This document shows, one piece after another, positions 47,812-58,523 of a DNA stretch of 64,000 bases (within the stretch, counting starts at the first letter, position 1; every line of letters starts with the position of its first letter). The notes under the pieces are model-generated. The model searched no databases, was not told the origin of the DNA, and saw only the letters and a list, made by a program, of their open reading frames with translations. Position numbers and translations under genes: made by a program. This DNA is from Monosiga brevicollis MX1 (taxonomy: Eukaryota > Opisthokonta > Choanoflagellata > Craspedida > Salpingoecidae), in assembly GCF_000002865.3 (NCBI RefSeq), contig NW_001865054.1, positions 841,586-905,585 on the forward strand, in the 5' to 3' direction.

Positions 47812-50800
47812 ATGAGTTTGGACGATGGATATCAGCTGCACAGGGCGTGTGATTCATCGGATCCACAAGCGGCGCTGCGGTTGTTGGAAAGCTGGGATCA
47901 ACAGCGCATTCAAGCCGCTGCCGTCTACAAAGATGAAGAGGTGCGTGCCGTGTTGGTTGAGGTGTCTGTGTCACTGATTCTGGGATCGTGCCATTCAGGT
48001 CACGATGTTGGCTTGACGAAAAGCTGCATGTGTGCTACTGTGTGTGCGTGTGGTGGTGCCCACAGCTTGGCTATACGCCACTGCACTATGCCTGCGACAA
48101 TGGCCATCTGGGAGCGATCGTGGTGGTGTTGGAACACGGCGCTGATGTTCAAGCCAGGAATATTGTCAGTATCATCCCCCGACTGCTGTCCTCTTGTATG
48201 ATGTAGAACGCTTTTGTCGTTGGTCTGCATGCGCCTGCTTGTAAACCAGGTGGTATCAGCGTCATCTCAACATGATGGGGCACGTTGATGCTGTGAACAC
48301 TTAGGGTGGCTTCGCGCCACTGCACTATGCCTGCGGCAGAGGTCGTGTGGACGTGGTGAACGTGTTGTTGGAGCATGGCGCTGATGCCGACATCAAAAAC
48401 ATTGTCAGTCCCTTTCGCCGCTTGTTACTCTCCTTGCGAGCCCAACGCTTCCCTCTTCTCGACGTCTAGCTGGTTTATAGATGGAAGATGAAACTCACGA
48501 TGGTAATAACCTGGTCATGTTGCAAACAAATCTGGTGGTGGTGATGGCTGTTTGAATCGACCTTCAGGGTGGCACGACACCACTGTACTATGCCTGTACC
48601 ACAGGCCATGTGGGGGTGGTGGAAACGCTACTGAAGCATGGCGCTGATCCCGAACCCAAGAACGAGGTCAGTACTCCCATTTTCCCTGCCACGTCTTTAA
48701 TCTTGGCTGGCCGCTTCTTTCTCCCTGTTGCTCTGCACGCGGTGCTGGCTCGCCAGCTGGTTTTGAGATTTATTTCATCATCTGTCACGCATGCGACTCG
48801 ACGTCCGTGGGTGTACCGTGGTGAATCAATTCACAGAATGATGTCACGCCATTACATGGTGCCTGTTCGCTTGGACACGTGGAGGTGGTGAAAACGCTAT
48901 TGANACATGGTGTTGATGCTAACGCCCAAGACAAGGTCAGCGCCACCGTTTTTTCCCCTTGCTTCTCTTTGTTGATCCTCCTGCTTCCCTCTTGTTCTGG
49001 GTCTGGATCGAGGACCACTATTGTTTCCCTGCTTTTTCTCAATGTGATCTTGTGGGTCACGCCGATGCTGCCGCCGCACATGTGTCGGCTGTCTTGGTTG
49101 TGTTGTGGTGGTGTGTCGGCGTACAGTGTGGCATGACGCCATTGAACAATGCCTCCTCCAGCGGCCACGTGGAGGTGGCTAGTGTCTTACTGCAGAGCGG
49201 CGGTGATGCCGAAGCCAAGGATGAGGTCAGCATCCTTCGTTGCCACGCTGCTCTTGTCAATGCCGGCAGTTAACGTCTGAATGTTGTCTGTGTGTCATGT
49301 GTATACACCACCTGGTGTGATCGTTATGATTCTTTTCGGGGGGTGTATGCTGATGCTGGAACCACGTGCGTGGTGGTTATGCCGGTGCTTCAATCCACAG
49401 CACGGCAGTACGCCTTTGTACGGTGCCTGTTGCAATGGTCATATGGGGGCGGTGGAGGTGTTACTCACGCACGGCGTGGATGCCAATGCCAATGATGAGG
49501 ACGGTCATACACCATTGTACGGTGCCTGTCGCAATGGCCATGCTGGCGTGGTGGAGATGTTGCTGAAGCACGGCGTTGACGTCGGAGACAGGGGCGGCAA
49601 TATGTCATTGTATGCTGCCTGCTGCAATGGTCATGTGGCGGTGGTGGACATGTTGCTGGAACACGGTGTTGATGCCAATGCCAAAACTGAGGACGACCGT
49701 ACACCAATGTACGGCGCCTGCTGCAATGGCCGTGCGAGAGTGGTAGAGGCGTTACTGCAGCACGGCGGTGTTGATGCCAGTGCCAAGGATGAGGTCAGCC
49801 CCATCCTCCTTGCCGCACTGCTTTTGTTTGACGTTGATAGCTTTCGTCTTTCTTCTTTTACCATGCATAAGAAGTGCATGTGCCATCATCTGATTTGGGC
49901 CTTATATCCTCATGCCTTGGGCATGCTACATTTAACGATGGCGACCAACTTTAGGCTGGTGATACGCCACTGCATTATGCCTGTACCAAGGGTCATGTGG
50001 AGGTCGGCGAGGTGCTGCTGACGCGTGGCGTTGACATCCAGGTTAAAAATTGGGTCAGTCACAACTGTCGCCTTCTACCCTACGTTTGGAACTCGATAGA
50101 TTTCGTCTTTCTGCTGGTCTGCATGTCGTGCGTATATATTGGCAGGATTAAGTGCAGCTCATCATGATGTCGGCATCCCTGCAACTACATTTGTGATGGT
50201 GATGATAATGATGAACCAACCCACAGGGCGGCAAAACGCCACTGCACCGCGCCTCCTACCATGGCCAGGCAGAAATTGTGCGGATGCTGCTGTTGCGCGG
50301 CGCTGATGCTCGAGCTACAGACGAGGTCGGTCCCTTTTTTTTTTTTCTTTTTTCTTTCTCGTCGTCATGTCGATGTCTTCCCTCGCCCCCGTGTGTCAAG
50401 AAGCAGGCATGCATCATACTTGCATTCATCTTGACATAATGCCGTATGGTATGACATCGCTACCACCCCGTATGGTGATGGTGGACGAACTGACAGCGTC
50501 GCAATACACCGCTGCACGACGCTTACATGAGAGGTCATGGGAAGGTTGTGGATATGCTGTTGCATGGCGCTGGGGCTCAAGATGAGAACACTGTCAGTCC
50601 CACTCGCTGTGCTCTTGTTGCTCTTTGTTTGATGTCGATAATCGTCTCCCCTTTGGACTTGATTGCGATGGCGTTGGCGCATCAGGGTCTCATCATGTGC
50701 GTGTTTGGCGGCGGTTGTGATTTGGCCTTAAGGATGGCAATACCCCATTGCACCAGGCCTCTTTCAAAAGCCGCATCAAGGTGGTCAAGATGTTATTGGA

Positions 50801-53800
50801 GCACGGCGCCGATCCTGAAGCCAAGAATGGGGTCTGTGCCGTTTTCCTCCTGTCCGCGATCTCGACTGCTTCCTTTGTTCTCCCTCTCGGGCTGCAGGGC
50901 CGCATACGGTGCCTATCCACCAGCTGGTATGATATGCATCTCTCACTGTGCTGTGGGCATCTGTAACTCCACGTTTGTATTTGTACTGCACTGTACTGGT
51001 GCGGTGGCACATCCACCCCATAGAATGGTGACACACCATTACATGATGCCTGCCTTTATGCAGATGTTGGGGCGGTTGAAGTAATGCTGGACCACGGCGC
51101 GGATTCAAACGCTCTGGATAAGGTGAATGCTCAGCCTGTTTTGCTTGAGGCTTTCCTCTCTTCTATGGCGACTGCATTCCTGTTGTTCCCGTTTGATCTG
51201 TACGCACACGGCACTCCCATTATTACCACCAATGCTTTTTGTCTCATGTTGGTATTTTGTTCACAATCACGTCGGTTATGATGGTGTTGTTCTTGGTGTC
51301 CGAACCGGATTGTGACCCGATAGCTTTTCAGAACACCCCTGCATCAGGCCTCCATTCACGGCCATGTAGAGGTGGCAGAGGTTTTGTTGAAGCGCGGCGC
51401 TAACACCAAAGAAAAGGATTCGGTTAGTAGCAACTTTTATCGACGCCCTGCTCTTATTTATGATCCCAGTCGTATCACAAGCCAGCCAAGAAGAGAGACG
51501 AAGGCCTTCAGCATCACTATCGTTCGTCTTATCACGCCAATGATGACACTGCACCTTGGCCCCTTCTGATGACGACAGTATGGCAGGACGCCATTCCACG
51601 TTGCCTGTTATCACGATCACCCGAGGGTGGTGGAGATGCTGTTGAAGCACGGTTTCAACGCTAGTCACGAGGCAAGTTCTTGACTTTTTTCTGCCACTCA
51701 CCCTGTTGTCGAAGCTTTACATTTTTTCCTCCATGAGGCATTTGCACTTCATTTTTTTATCACGCTTATCCCAACATTCTTCGGTCATGGTAACGCTCCA
51801 ATCATGTGTGGGAACGTGGCGGTGCTGAATTACGCCACAGCTCCGTGAAGCACTTCTGTGGAACGCCTGCTATACTGGGCGGGCGGGTGTGGTGGAGGCG
51901 ATGTTCAAGCATGGCTTTAGTCGAAAAGTGAAGGATGCCGTGAGTACTGTCCTCTCTTCTACTGCTCGTTTTTTATTTTGCTTCCTTGAGGTCTACATGT
52001 GAAACTGGACATTTCCTGTTGAAAAAAGCTGCTGTGACCTCACCATAATGGTAAACTATCGTAGTTTGGCAATACGCTGCTGCACCTCGCTTGCGAACAT
52101 GGGAAAGTGACAATGATTAAGCTACTACTCAAGCACGGCGCTAGCCATAAAGCCAGGAACCAAGTCAGTCCAACCCTGTTTATCCGGTTCCTCTGCTTTT
52201 TTTTTTCTTTTCCGCTTGCTTCTTTTGGTCTGTATTCTGCTCTGCACATGTCTTTGCGTGTGGATCAACTGATGTACAAACAGATCTCACGACTGTGGGT
52301 CATGGGAATGGCGCAACCGCGTGTGACCGTCATGCCGGTGCTGCATCAACCTACAGTCTGGCGAAACACCGCTTCACATTGCCTCCCAGCATGGATTTGT
52401 AGAGGCGGCACGCATGCTATTGCATCATGGTGCTAATTCTGAAGCCACGTGCAAAGTCAGTCCGCCTCCTTCCTCCTTTTTTGGTCTGATTGGCTTCTCT
52501 TCCTCTTCGTTTACCTTTGAGGTTTGCCAGAGAAGAAGTCAAAACGACTTGAATCTTTATCGTGTTCTTTTTACGATTTCATGGCGCATGGTTTGTGTGC
52601 AATCACACCTGTGATCGTGGCGGTGGTGGTGTTGAATCAAACTACAGCAAGGCGGCACGCCACTTCACAATGCCAGCAAAAAGGGTGATAAAAGAATGGT
52701 GAAGGCGCTATTAGAACACCGTGCAAACGTCAACGCCAAGGGCAAGGTCAGAACACCGTTTGCACCTGGTTTTTGTCAGTCGAAGTCTACCGCTTCCCGT
52801 TCCACCTGTGATACGTGAATACCAACTTTTTTGGACATCTCACCGCGGCACACGGAATGCTGCAATTACGCTTGCGGCGGCCATGACGGTAATGGTGACT
52901 CAAATCAACTCCCAGTTTGGCGCAACACCACTGCATTGGGCCTCCTATTTCAACCGCACGGAAGTGGTACAGATTCTATTGGAAAGTAAAGCTGATACTG
53001 AAGCCAAGAACGAGGTTCGTTCCTACCTCTTTCTCCCTGCTTTCTCTCTCTTTTTTTAAAAATGATGTGGATGGCTCTTTTATTTCACACCAGTTTGCAT
53101 GAGGTACTTGTGCATACGCTGTTCTGGAATTCGTCCATGGTATTGCTGGGCATGCTGATGCAACTACGTGTGTGGTGGTGGCGACGGTGGTTCAAACACA
53201 GGGCAACAGTACACCGTTGTTCCTTGCCTGCTGTGGAGGCTATGTGGAGGTGGTGGAGATGCTGTTGAAACACGGTGCTGATATTGAAGCGAAATGTGTT
53301 GTCAGTATTCTCTGCTCTTCCTTCTATGGTGTTCAACGTTTTAAACATCACTAGTATATTGTCTTTTCCTAGCTCCTGCTTCGGCGCACTTGCCCTTTGA
53401 ATACGCCTCTTTGTTTCGCCACACGAATGTGCTTCATGTTGTTAATGACCGCCCCGCTCAAGAGGCGTCGTTGCTTTGCCTTGCGTGTTGGCTTGACAGA
53501 ACGACGCAACAGCTCTTTACGCGGCTTGTCATTATGCCAATGAGAACATCGTAGCCACGCTTCTAAAACATGGCGCGGATGTTGATGTGCTGAGTTCGGT
53601 TAGATCTGAGACAACTGACTTTGTTTTTTTTTTTTGTTTTTTTTTTTTGTGTGTGTGTGTGTGTGTGTGCGTGTGTGTGTGTGTTTGCACCAAGCTTGTC
53701 GCATCTTGTTCGTTGGCTATGTGCCTGGCTATGTGCCTTGCTAGTATATGTGCAAAAGAGGTCTTTGTTTGATGTTTTACGCATGAATGTGGTGGCTGAT

Positions 53801-54257
53801 GCTGTATGCTGCAGGACGGAAAGTCTCCACTTGACAGAATTCTCAAGATACGCCGAGTCGATCTGAATGTAAGAAGCACGCTAACAAGTCGCGCCGTAGT
53901 GCCGCAGCGGTATGACTCAAAACGTCTGTGTGCACCACATCAGCTGATTCGCAGGATGCTTCGCGCCAGCCGTTTGCCAAGGGTGTATCAGAGCTCAGTA
54001 TCAAAATGTAAGATGACTTGGACTCGGCTGTGCTCCGTTTGCACGCTTTGACTTTGCATTTCTAACATCCGATGTTAGTTCAAAGTTTGATAATAGCTGA
54101 GCAACGAAGGCACTGCAGGGCTTCAAGTGCGGTTCTCTTTGGTGTCGGCTGGCGCGTGGAGCCTACACTATTTGAAATGAACGCGCTTGATGACCTGAAG
54201 TCTATCCTCGGTAACTTGCAAGCCGAGAACCAAGCGGTACTTACACGCCCCTTGTGA
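47812..54257 (+). CDS. Ankyrin-repeat protein 3, long member of the modular family (about 23 repeats)
   Basis: The first exon (47812-47940) reads MSLDDGYQLHRACDSSDPQA, LRLLESW, QRIQAAAVYKDEE, a module shared with ankyrin gene 4. Then about 20 phase-0 exons follow, nearly all 99 bases and one ankyrin repeat each: 48066-48164 is the first; others start near 48305, 48569, 48837, 49127, 49955, 50228, 50733, 51024, 52915, 53203 and 53500. One exon (49401-49793) carries four repeats without introns. Typical unit: GxTPLHxACxxGHVEVVEMLLKHGADxxAKxx. The end modules are DGKSPLDRILKIRRVDLN, RRMLRASRLPRVYQSS and VLFGVGWRVEPTLF, with the stop at 54255. An N at 48904 falls in one repeat. Repeat 15 needs the acceptor at 51326-51327 to stay in frame. 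No TM, kinase or other domain seen. Likely an intracellular scaffold; partner unknown. Confidence 0.75.
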
Positions 54258-54281
54258 CGGACACTATGGGGCAATAACATA

Positions 54282-54523
54282 TTGGACTAGCATAGACGTA
54301 TGTCCAGTGGCTGCTGGATCACAATGGAAGATAAGATTGTGATCAATCATTGCAGGATATGGCGCTCGACAAGGAAGCCTGTCGAACATTGTGATTGCTC
54401 CTGCTTTTGAGATATAAGTTTGATTCTGTAGACCGGAAGTGGCATTTTTTGTTTTGTACCTTTCCCGTTTTTATCTCCTCTGTTTGTTTTGTGAATCAAC
54501 CACAGACAAATCATATCCTAAAG
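54282..54523 (+). repeat. Hairpin element, copy A
   Basis: Starts ATTGGACTAGCATAGACGTA, 25 bases after the stop of ankyrin gene 3, and ends near CATATCCTAAA. It shares with copy B the head (GACGTATGTCCAG), a middle with AAGGAAGCCTGT, and a tail with TGTAGACCG.AAGTGGCATTTTT followed by CTCTGTTTG.TTTGTGAAT. The tail hairpin is damaged here (ATTCTGTAGACC). Confidence 0.7.
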
Positions 54524-55521
54524 CTCCGCGAGAGTGGGATGACGATCAATTGTGAAAGTGTGCGAAGCGTCATGGGTAGTTCCTCCAGTCGAACGTTGTA
54601 ATTGCTCCTGCCACCGATATAGCTTGGCATTTGTTCTCAACCACAACTATCACAGCAAGCAGAGACTGCATGTTTGTATGCCATGCCAAGCTTGGGCTGA
54701 GGGGTCGCTTCGCCGAGGCATTTGCGTCTGAAAGACCACAGATTCTATAGTCACCAAAGCAGCGCCAGAGACACGTAAAATTTGAGCTGATACTCAGGCA
54801 CGTCGCCGCCAAAACACTCGGTCTTAAGCTAATAGTCGAGGCGACAACAGCAGGCAGCACACATGAACTCAAAAACCCAGCGCGGATTGTGTACAGTAGC
54901 ATCACATAGCAGAATACACCACTCAGTGTTGGATACAATGAGCCTCAGCCGTTACCAAATGGTTGGTCTCGATGACGGTCGTTACCGTCGTGGGCTGGTG
55001 CTATGCAATTGAGAGTTGCTTGTATGACTTGCTTGCTTACTTTGCAATCGTGGTGCTGGCAACCCGGTGCAAGGGGCGCTTCAGGACCACAAGATGCATC
55101 ATCTACCCGAGGATTTTGCCTTGGCCATGTCTCTTACAGGCGCAATTTATCCCACAAGACTGGTCGCCAGGCCGTTGACCCAGAGCTACCCCAAGTTACC
55201 GGTCACTTGCTTCTGCTTGTAACTTTCGTTTTTTTGTCTTGCTTGTCAGACGCTTACGATTGATGACGAAAGCAGCTGTGAGTTGTGTTTGAATTAAGCA
55301 GTGCTGGCTTGCTTGCGCGGCCAGTCTTGCAACCAGCTAGCTCCATGCAAGCACGGGTAGCGTTTTTTTTTGGCCAAGGGTGCATCTCATCCACTTGCAT
55401 TTTCATTTTGCTGCTTTATCGCCCTGCAAAGGCACCGTGTTGCTTGGTGTGTCAACGTGCCGGGCCTCTTCAGTCTTGCTCGTGGCAGCACTGGTGGTGC
55501 TGCCTACCATCACCAACAAGA
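54524..55521. other. Spacer upstream of the DNAJ-X-type gene
   Basis: No confident gene. A plus-strand stretch at about 55045-55198 reads ALQDHKMHHLPEDFALAMSL in one frame and ends at a possible donor, so it might be an orphan exon or an upstream exon of the next gene. A minus-strand open frame (54938-54570) is Cys/Ser-rich with no domain. Confidence 0.35.
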
Positions 55522-57069
55522 ATGGCGGGCCCTGGGTCCATGCCAGGATGGGAGCAAGTGGTCCTGCTACTGTTTGCGGCGGGGTACATCGCTCCGGTCC
55601 CGGTCGGCTTTTTTGTCGCCGGCTCTTTCGTCGGTTGCCAGATGATCACGGTAGCGATCATGATGATGGCCGATATGCCAAAGGAGTGCATCGAGGAGAA
55701 TAAAATAACAGCTCGTTTGATTCAAAACCGCAGCACCTGCGAGGCTCTCAAACATCTTGCCGAGTACACGGATGGACGCCACGGGCCATCTGAGGATCTA
55801 TGCGGTTTCTATCGGCGCTTGGGAGTGCCAACAAATGCAAGCGCAACGGACATTGAGCTTGCCTATGTTCAGTGCCGTCAGGAACTTGAGACCGCCGAAT
55901 CAGGTAATAGAGAGTTGCCGGAGTTGGAGCTGGCACATCACGTCCTCTCCCACCCCGAGCTGCGACAGGCCTATGACATGGCCGAGACAACACTTAAGCA
56001 GGTAGTTCAAAAAGGAGCCATCGATGTCGACCTCGTAGCCGTAGAGGTCTTTGGGCTAGATCGGTTTGAGAAGCATTGTGGCACGCCCCTCTTTGTTATT
56101 GTGGAGAAGCATCGCGATGACCGACGAGGTATCTTCAGAGCTTTGAAGTCTCGCTACAATGCCGTCACTGTTAGCTTGATAAATCACCTCGAGATGCTTG
56201 AAGAGTTGCAGAGTCAAAAAGACTCGGAGGACCCAGAAAACACCAACACTTGTGCGCTGCGCGAGGCAGTGCTAGCCGATGCGAAACATATGGTGCAGAC
56301 CACATATGGACCTCAGATGCTGCATCTTCTTGCCAACACCTACCGATCTGCTGCCACGGCCAGTGGGTGTGGCCCCACAGCTTGGTACGCCAGGCTGAGC
56401 AACTACTTTGCTTCAAAAGCTCAAAAGTCTCGCTCCAACGACGCCATGACGTCCCTAGCTGTGACCAAAGAGCAAAAAGAGCTCATGCTGATTCTTTACG
56501 AAAGAGATGGCTACTTCACCGAACGCATTTATACTCGCCAGCTGAAGCTGGATGGAGAATCTGGCACAGAGGCTGATGACGATCAAGCGAGTGACTTTGT
56601 CGATGTCTTCTTCAAACAGTCGTCGTATACCACGACTCACGATGCGCCCGCGGCCGCAGATAGCCCAGACACCATGGCTTCTTTTGCCTTTGCGTGCACC
56701 CCGAACGGCTCGCCGACGCAGCAGGCCCGCACATTGCTTGATGAGCCGCTCATGAGCGTGGAAGAGCAGGAACAATTTGACGTTCAAACACATGCGGCTG
56801 TGATCAACGCTCTCTGGCACGATGTCAAAGCCGATGTGGGTGAGCTGGTGTATAAGGTCACGAGACAGGTTCTCCAATACGACGCCAGTAAGCTACGGTC
56901 CCGCGTTGACATCTTCTTGCTGATGGCAGACGTGTTTGACGAGGTAGCACTCTCTGAAAAGTCCGCTACCTGCGACGCCCGTAAACGCCTTCTCAACCTA
57001 GATGCGGCACTCACCGGAAACACAAAGATGAGCGCCGAAGTCAGCCGGTGTCCCATACCTTTGGCTTGA
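55522..57069 (+). CDS. DNAJ-X-domain protein with degenerate J-like domain, intronless
   Basis: A single 515-residue frame from MAGPGSMPGWEQ. Residues about 10-45 are hydrophobic (VVLLLFAAGYIAPVPVGFFV and GCQMITVAIMMM), giving one or two membrane segments. Next comes a J-like fold: LCGFYRRLGVPTNASATDIELAY, then LELAHHVLSHPELRQAYDMA; the HPD tripeptide needed to stimulate Hsp70 is absent, with only QCRQEL at that position. Then features of the X domain found in Caj1/Djp1-type J proteins: VEVFGLDRFEKHCGTPLFV, MVQTTYGPQMLHLLANTYRSAA, and a C-terminal ALWHDVKADVGELVYKVTRQVL...ADVFDEVAL. The lack of introns contrasts with all neighbours. It may act as a membrane-bound J-like protein not depending on Hsp70. 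An in-frame upstream start at 55285 exists, but the extension is low-complexity. Confidence 0.62.
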   Translation: MAGPGSMPGWEQVVLLLFAAGYIAPVPVGFFVAGSFVGCQMITVAIMMMADMPKECIEENKITARLIQNRSTCEALKHLAEYTDGRHGPSEDLCGFYRRLGVPTNASATDIELAYVQCRQELETAESGNRELPELELAHHVLSHPELRQAYDMAETTLKQVVQKGAIDVDLVAVEVFGLDRFEKHCGTPLFVIVEKHRDDRRGIFRALKSRYNAVTVSLINHLEMLEELQSQKDSEDPENTNTCALREAVLADAKHMVQTTYGPQMLHLLANTYRSAATASGCGPTAWYARLSNYFASKAQKSRSNDAMTSLAVTKEQKELMLILYERDGYFTERIYTRQLKLDGESGTEADDDQASDFVDVFFKQSSYTTTHDAPAAADSPDTMASFAFACTPNGSPTQQARTLLDEPLMSVEEQEQFDVQTHAAVINALWHDVKADVGELVYKVTRQVLQYDASKLRSRVDIFLLMADVFDEVALSEKSATCDARKRLLNLDAALTGNTKMSAEVSRCPIPLA

Positions 57070-57801
57070 ATCTTGCTTCTCGCGGTCGTTGTTGTTCTAT
57101 TATGGAGCGCCATGTCCGTGCCCGAAAGCTCGCACCCGTCTCTCTGTGCCGTCGCTACAAAAGAAATTGAAGGCACGAGTCCTCGAAGCTCAAAGACGAT
57201 TAGCCCCCTCGCTGCGTGGCGACAAGTACACCATAAATTTGTTTTACATACAAGGGCATTGCAACAAAATACCTGCTCCCGGACCCTGTCAAGAGCAAGG
57301 TCAGGGTCGAGCCACTGGCATGCTATGTTATTCAAAGTCAATAAGCGCGATTTGGCCCGGTTGACAACTTTCAGAGTGAACTTTGAAGGAAAAGTCCTAT
57401 AGGCTCGATCATCAACACCACCACAAGGGCAGCCAGGACAGTCGGCAATACAACATCGCCAGTGGCTTGCAAAATGTGGCTCACCTTAGCATTAAATTCA
57501 GATCCAATCTCCTTTCTTGTTTGCTTCTTGAAGAGGTATTGATCGATATGGGCGCTCTGCCAAGATATGGGCTGCTGCTGTGCGAAGATCTGGGCCTCGC
57601 CAGTCGGGCTTTCCGAATACAGTGGAGGTCATAAGCTTCTAGCCGTGGTGGTCAGTTGGAGCGACGAAAAGGGCAAATGATGCTGCTCGCTACTTTTTTT
57701 TGGGAGGCGAGTCGCCATGATTTCAAAGCTCGCTCGCATTCGTACGATGGGAAAAAGATTCATATGACTGGAGGGGCTGCATCGGCAGCGAACGGGCTTC
57801 T

Positions 57802-57968
57802 AGCAAAGGGCCAGCACCCGTGGACGGTACAAGCCACAGTTTTGCAGTGCTTCAGACCCTGCTCGGAAAAGGCTCGGATTGCTTTCCAGCTGCCATGACT
57901 GGCAAAGGGGCGGCAGTACGCATGGACGGTACAAGCCCCAGTTTCGCGGTGCTTCGGAATCTGCTCGT
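57802..57968 (+). repeat. Two-copy tandem repeat, period about 102 bases
   Basis: TGGACGGTACAAGCC at 57821 recurs at 57923, each followed by CAGTTT.GC.GTGCTTC.GA and CTGCTCG. Identity is high over about 45 bases and continues more weakly upstream (GCAAAGGG). No coding sense evident. Confidence 0.75.
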
Positions 57969-58406
57969 ATGACTATTCTCCAACACAAGCAAAAACAAGT
58001 AAATAGAAAGGTGGTGTAAACGTGTGTTTTTTGCATTTTCCTTCTTCATCTTTTTTGGCATTCGGCTGTTTGTGGCTTTTACCCTTTGTTCCACTCTTTG
58101 GCATCGGTCTTGGCATTAGGCATCGGGAGGCTGCTCGACGTGCCTTGCTTTGGGTGTGGTGACTGATTGGGCTTCGTACGGGACTCTCCTGGTCGGGATT
58201 GTGGTGACGCCAGAACGTCTGGCTGAGCGCATGAGCGCATCTGCCTTTTTTTTTACATGTTCACGAGGCCACTTCACTGATCTCGCCTCAAAGTCGTCAG
58301 TGCGCTTGGGCAAACAAGTACTCCTGTGCTCGCGAATGTGACCAAGGCCTTTTGAGCAGACGGGAGTGTTTGTTGTATCAGGCAGCGAAGAACAAAAGCC
58401 CGCTGA

Positions 58407-58423
58407 CCGGCTGCCGTTTTGGA
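58407..58423 (+). promoter_or_regulatory. Second copy of the 17-base upstream ankyrin-gene element
   Basis: Identical CCGGCTGCCGTTTTGGA as at 47683-47699, at a similar distance from the start codon (117 versus 129 bases). Confidence 0.4.
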
Positions 58424-58523
58424 AACTTTGCACACAGGTCAAACCCCAACCCGAATTTTTGGGTTATCAGACGAGTTGTTCTTGGATGGGGCTCATGAGA
58501 TTGTTGCGGATGACAGCGTTACC

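Larger units (their letters stand above)
57070..58523. other. Spacer between DNAJ-X gene and ankyrin gene 4
   Basis: Immediately after the DNAJ-X stop, one frame reads LQKKLKARVLEAQRRLAPSL and another YLLPDPVKSKVRVEPLACYV, suggesting decayed coding DNA, but no continuous gene can be built. Further on are the tandem repeat at 57.8 kb and the leader of ankyrin gene 4. Confidence 0.35.

Noticed and set aside
54570-54938. 122-codon minus-strand frame between ankyrin gene 3 and the DNAJ-X gene
   Set aside because: No domain and Cys/Ser-rich composition expected by chance; no splice partner recognised.
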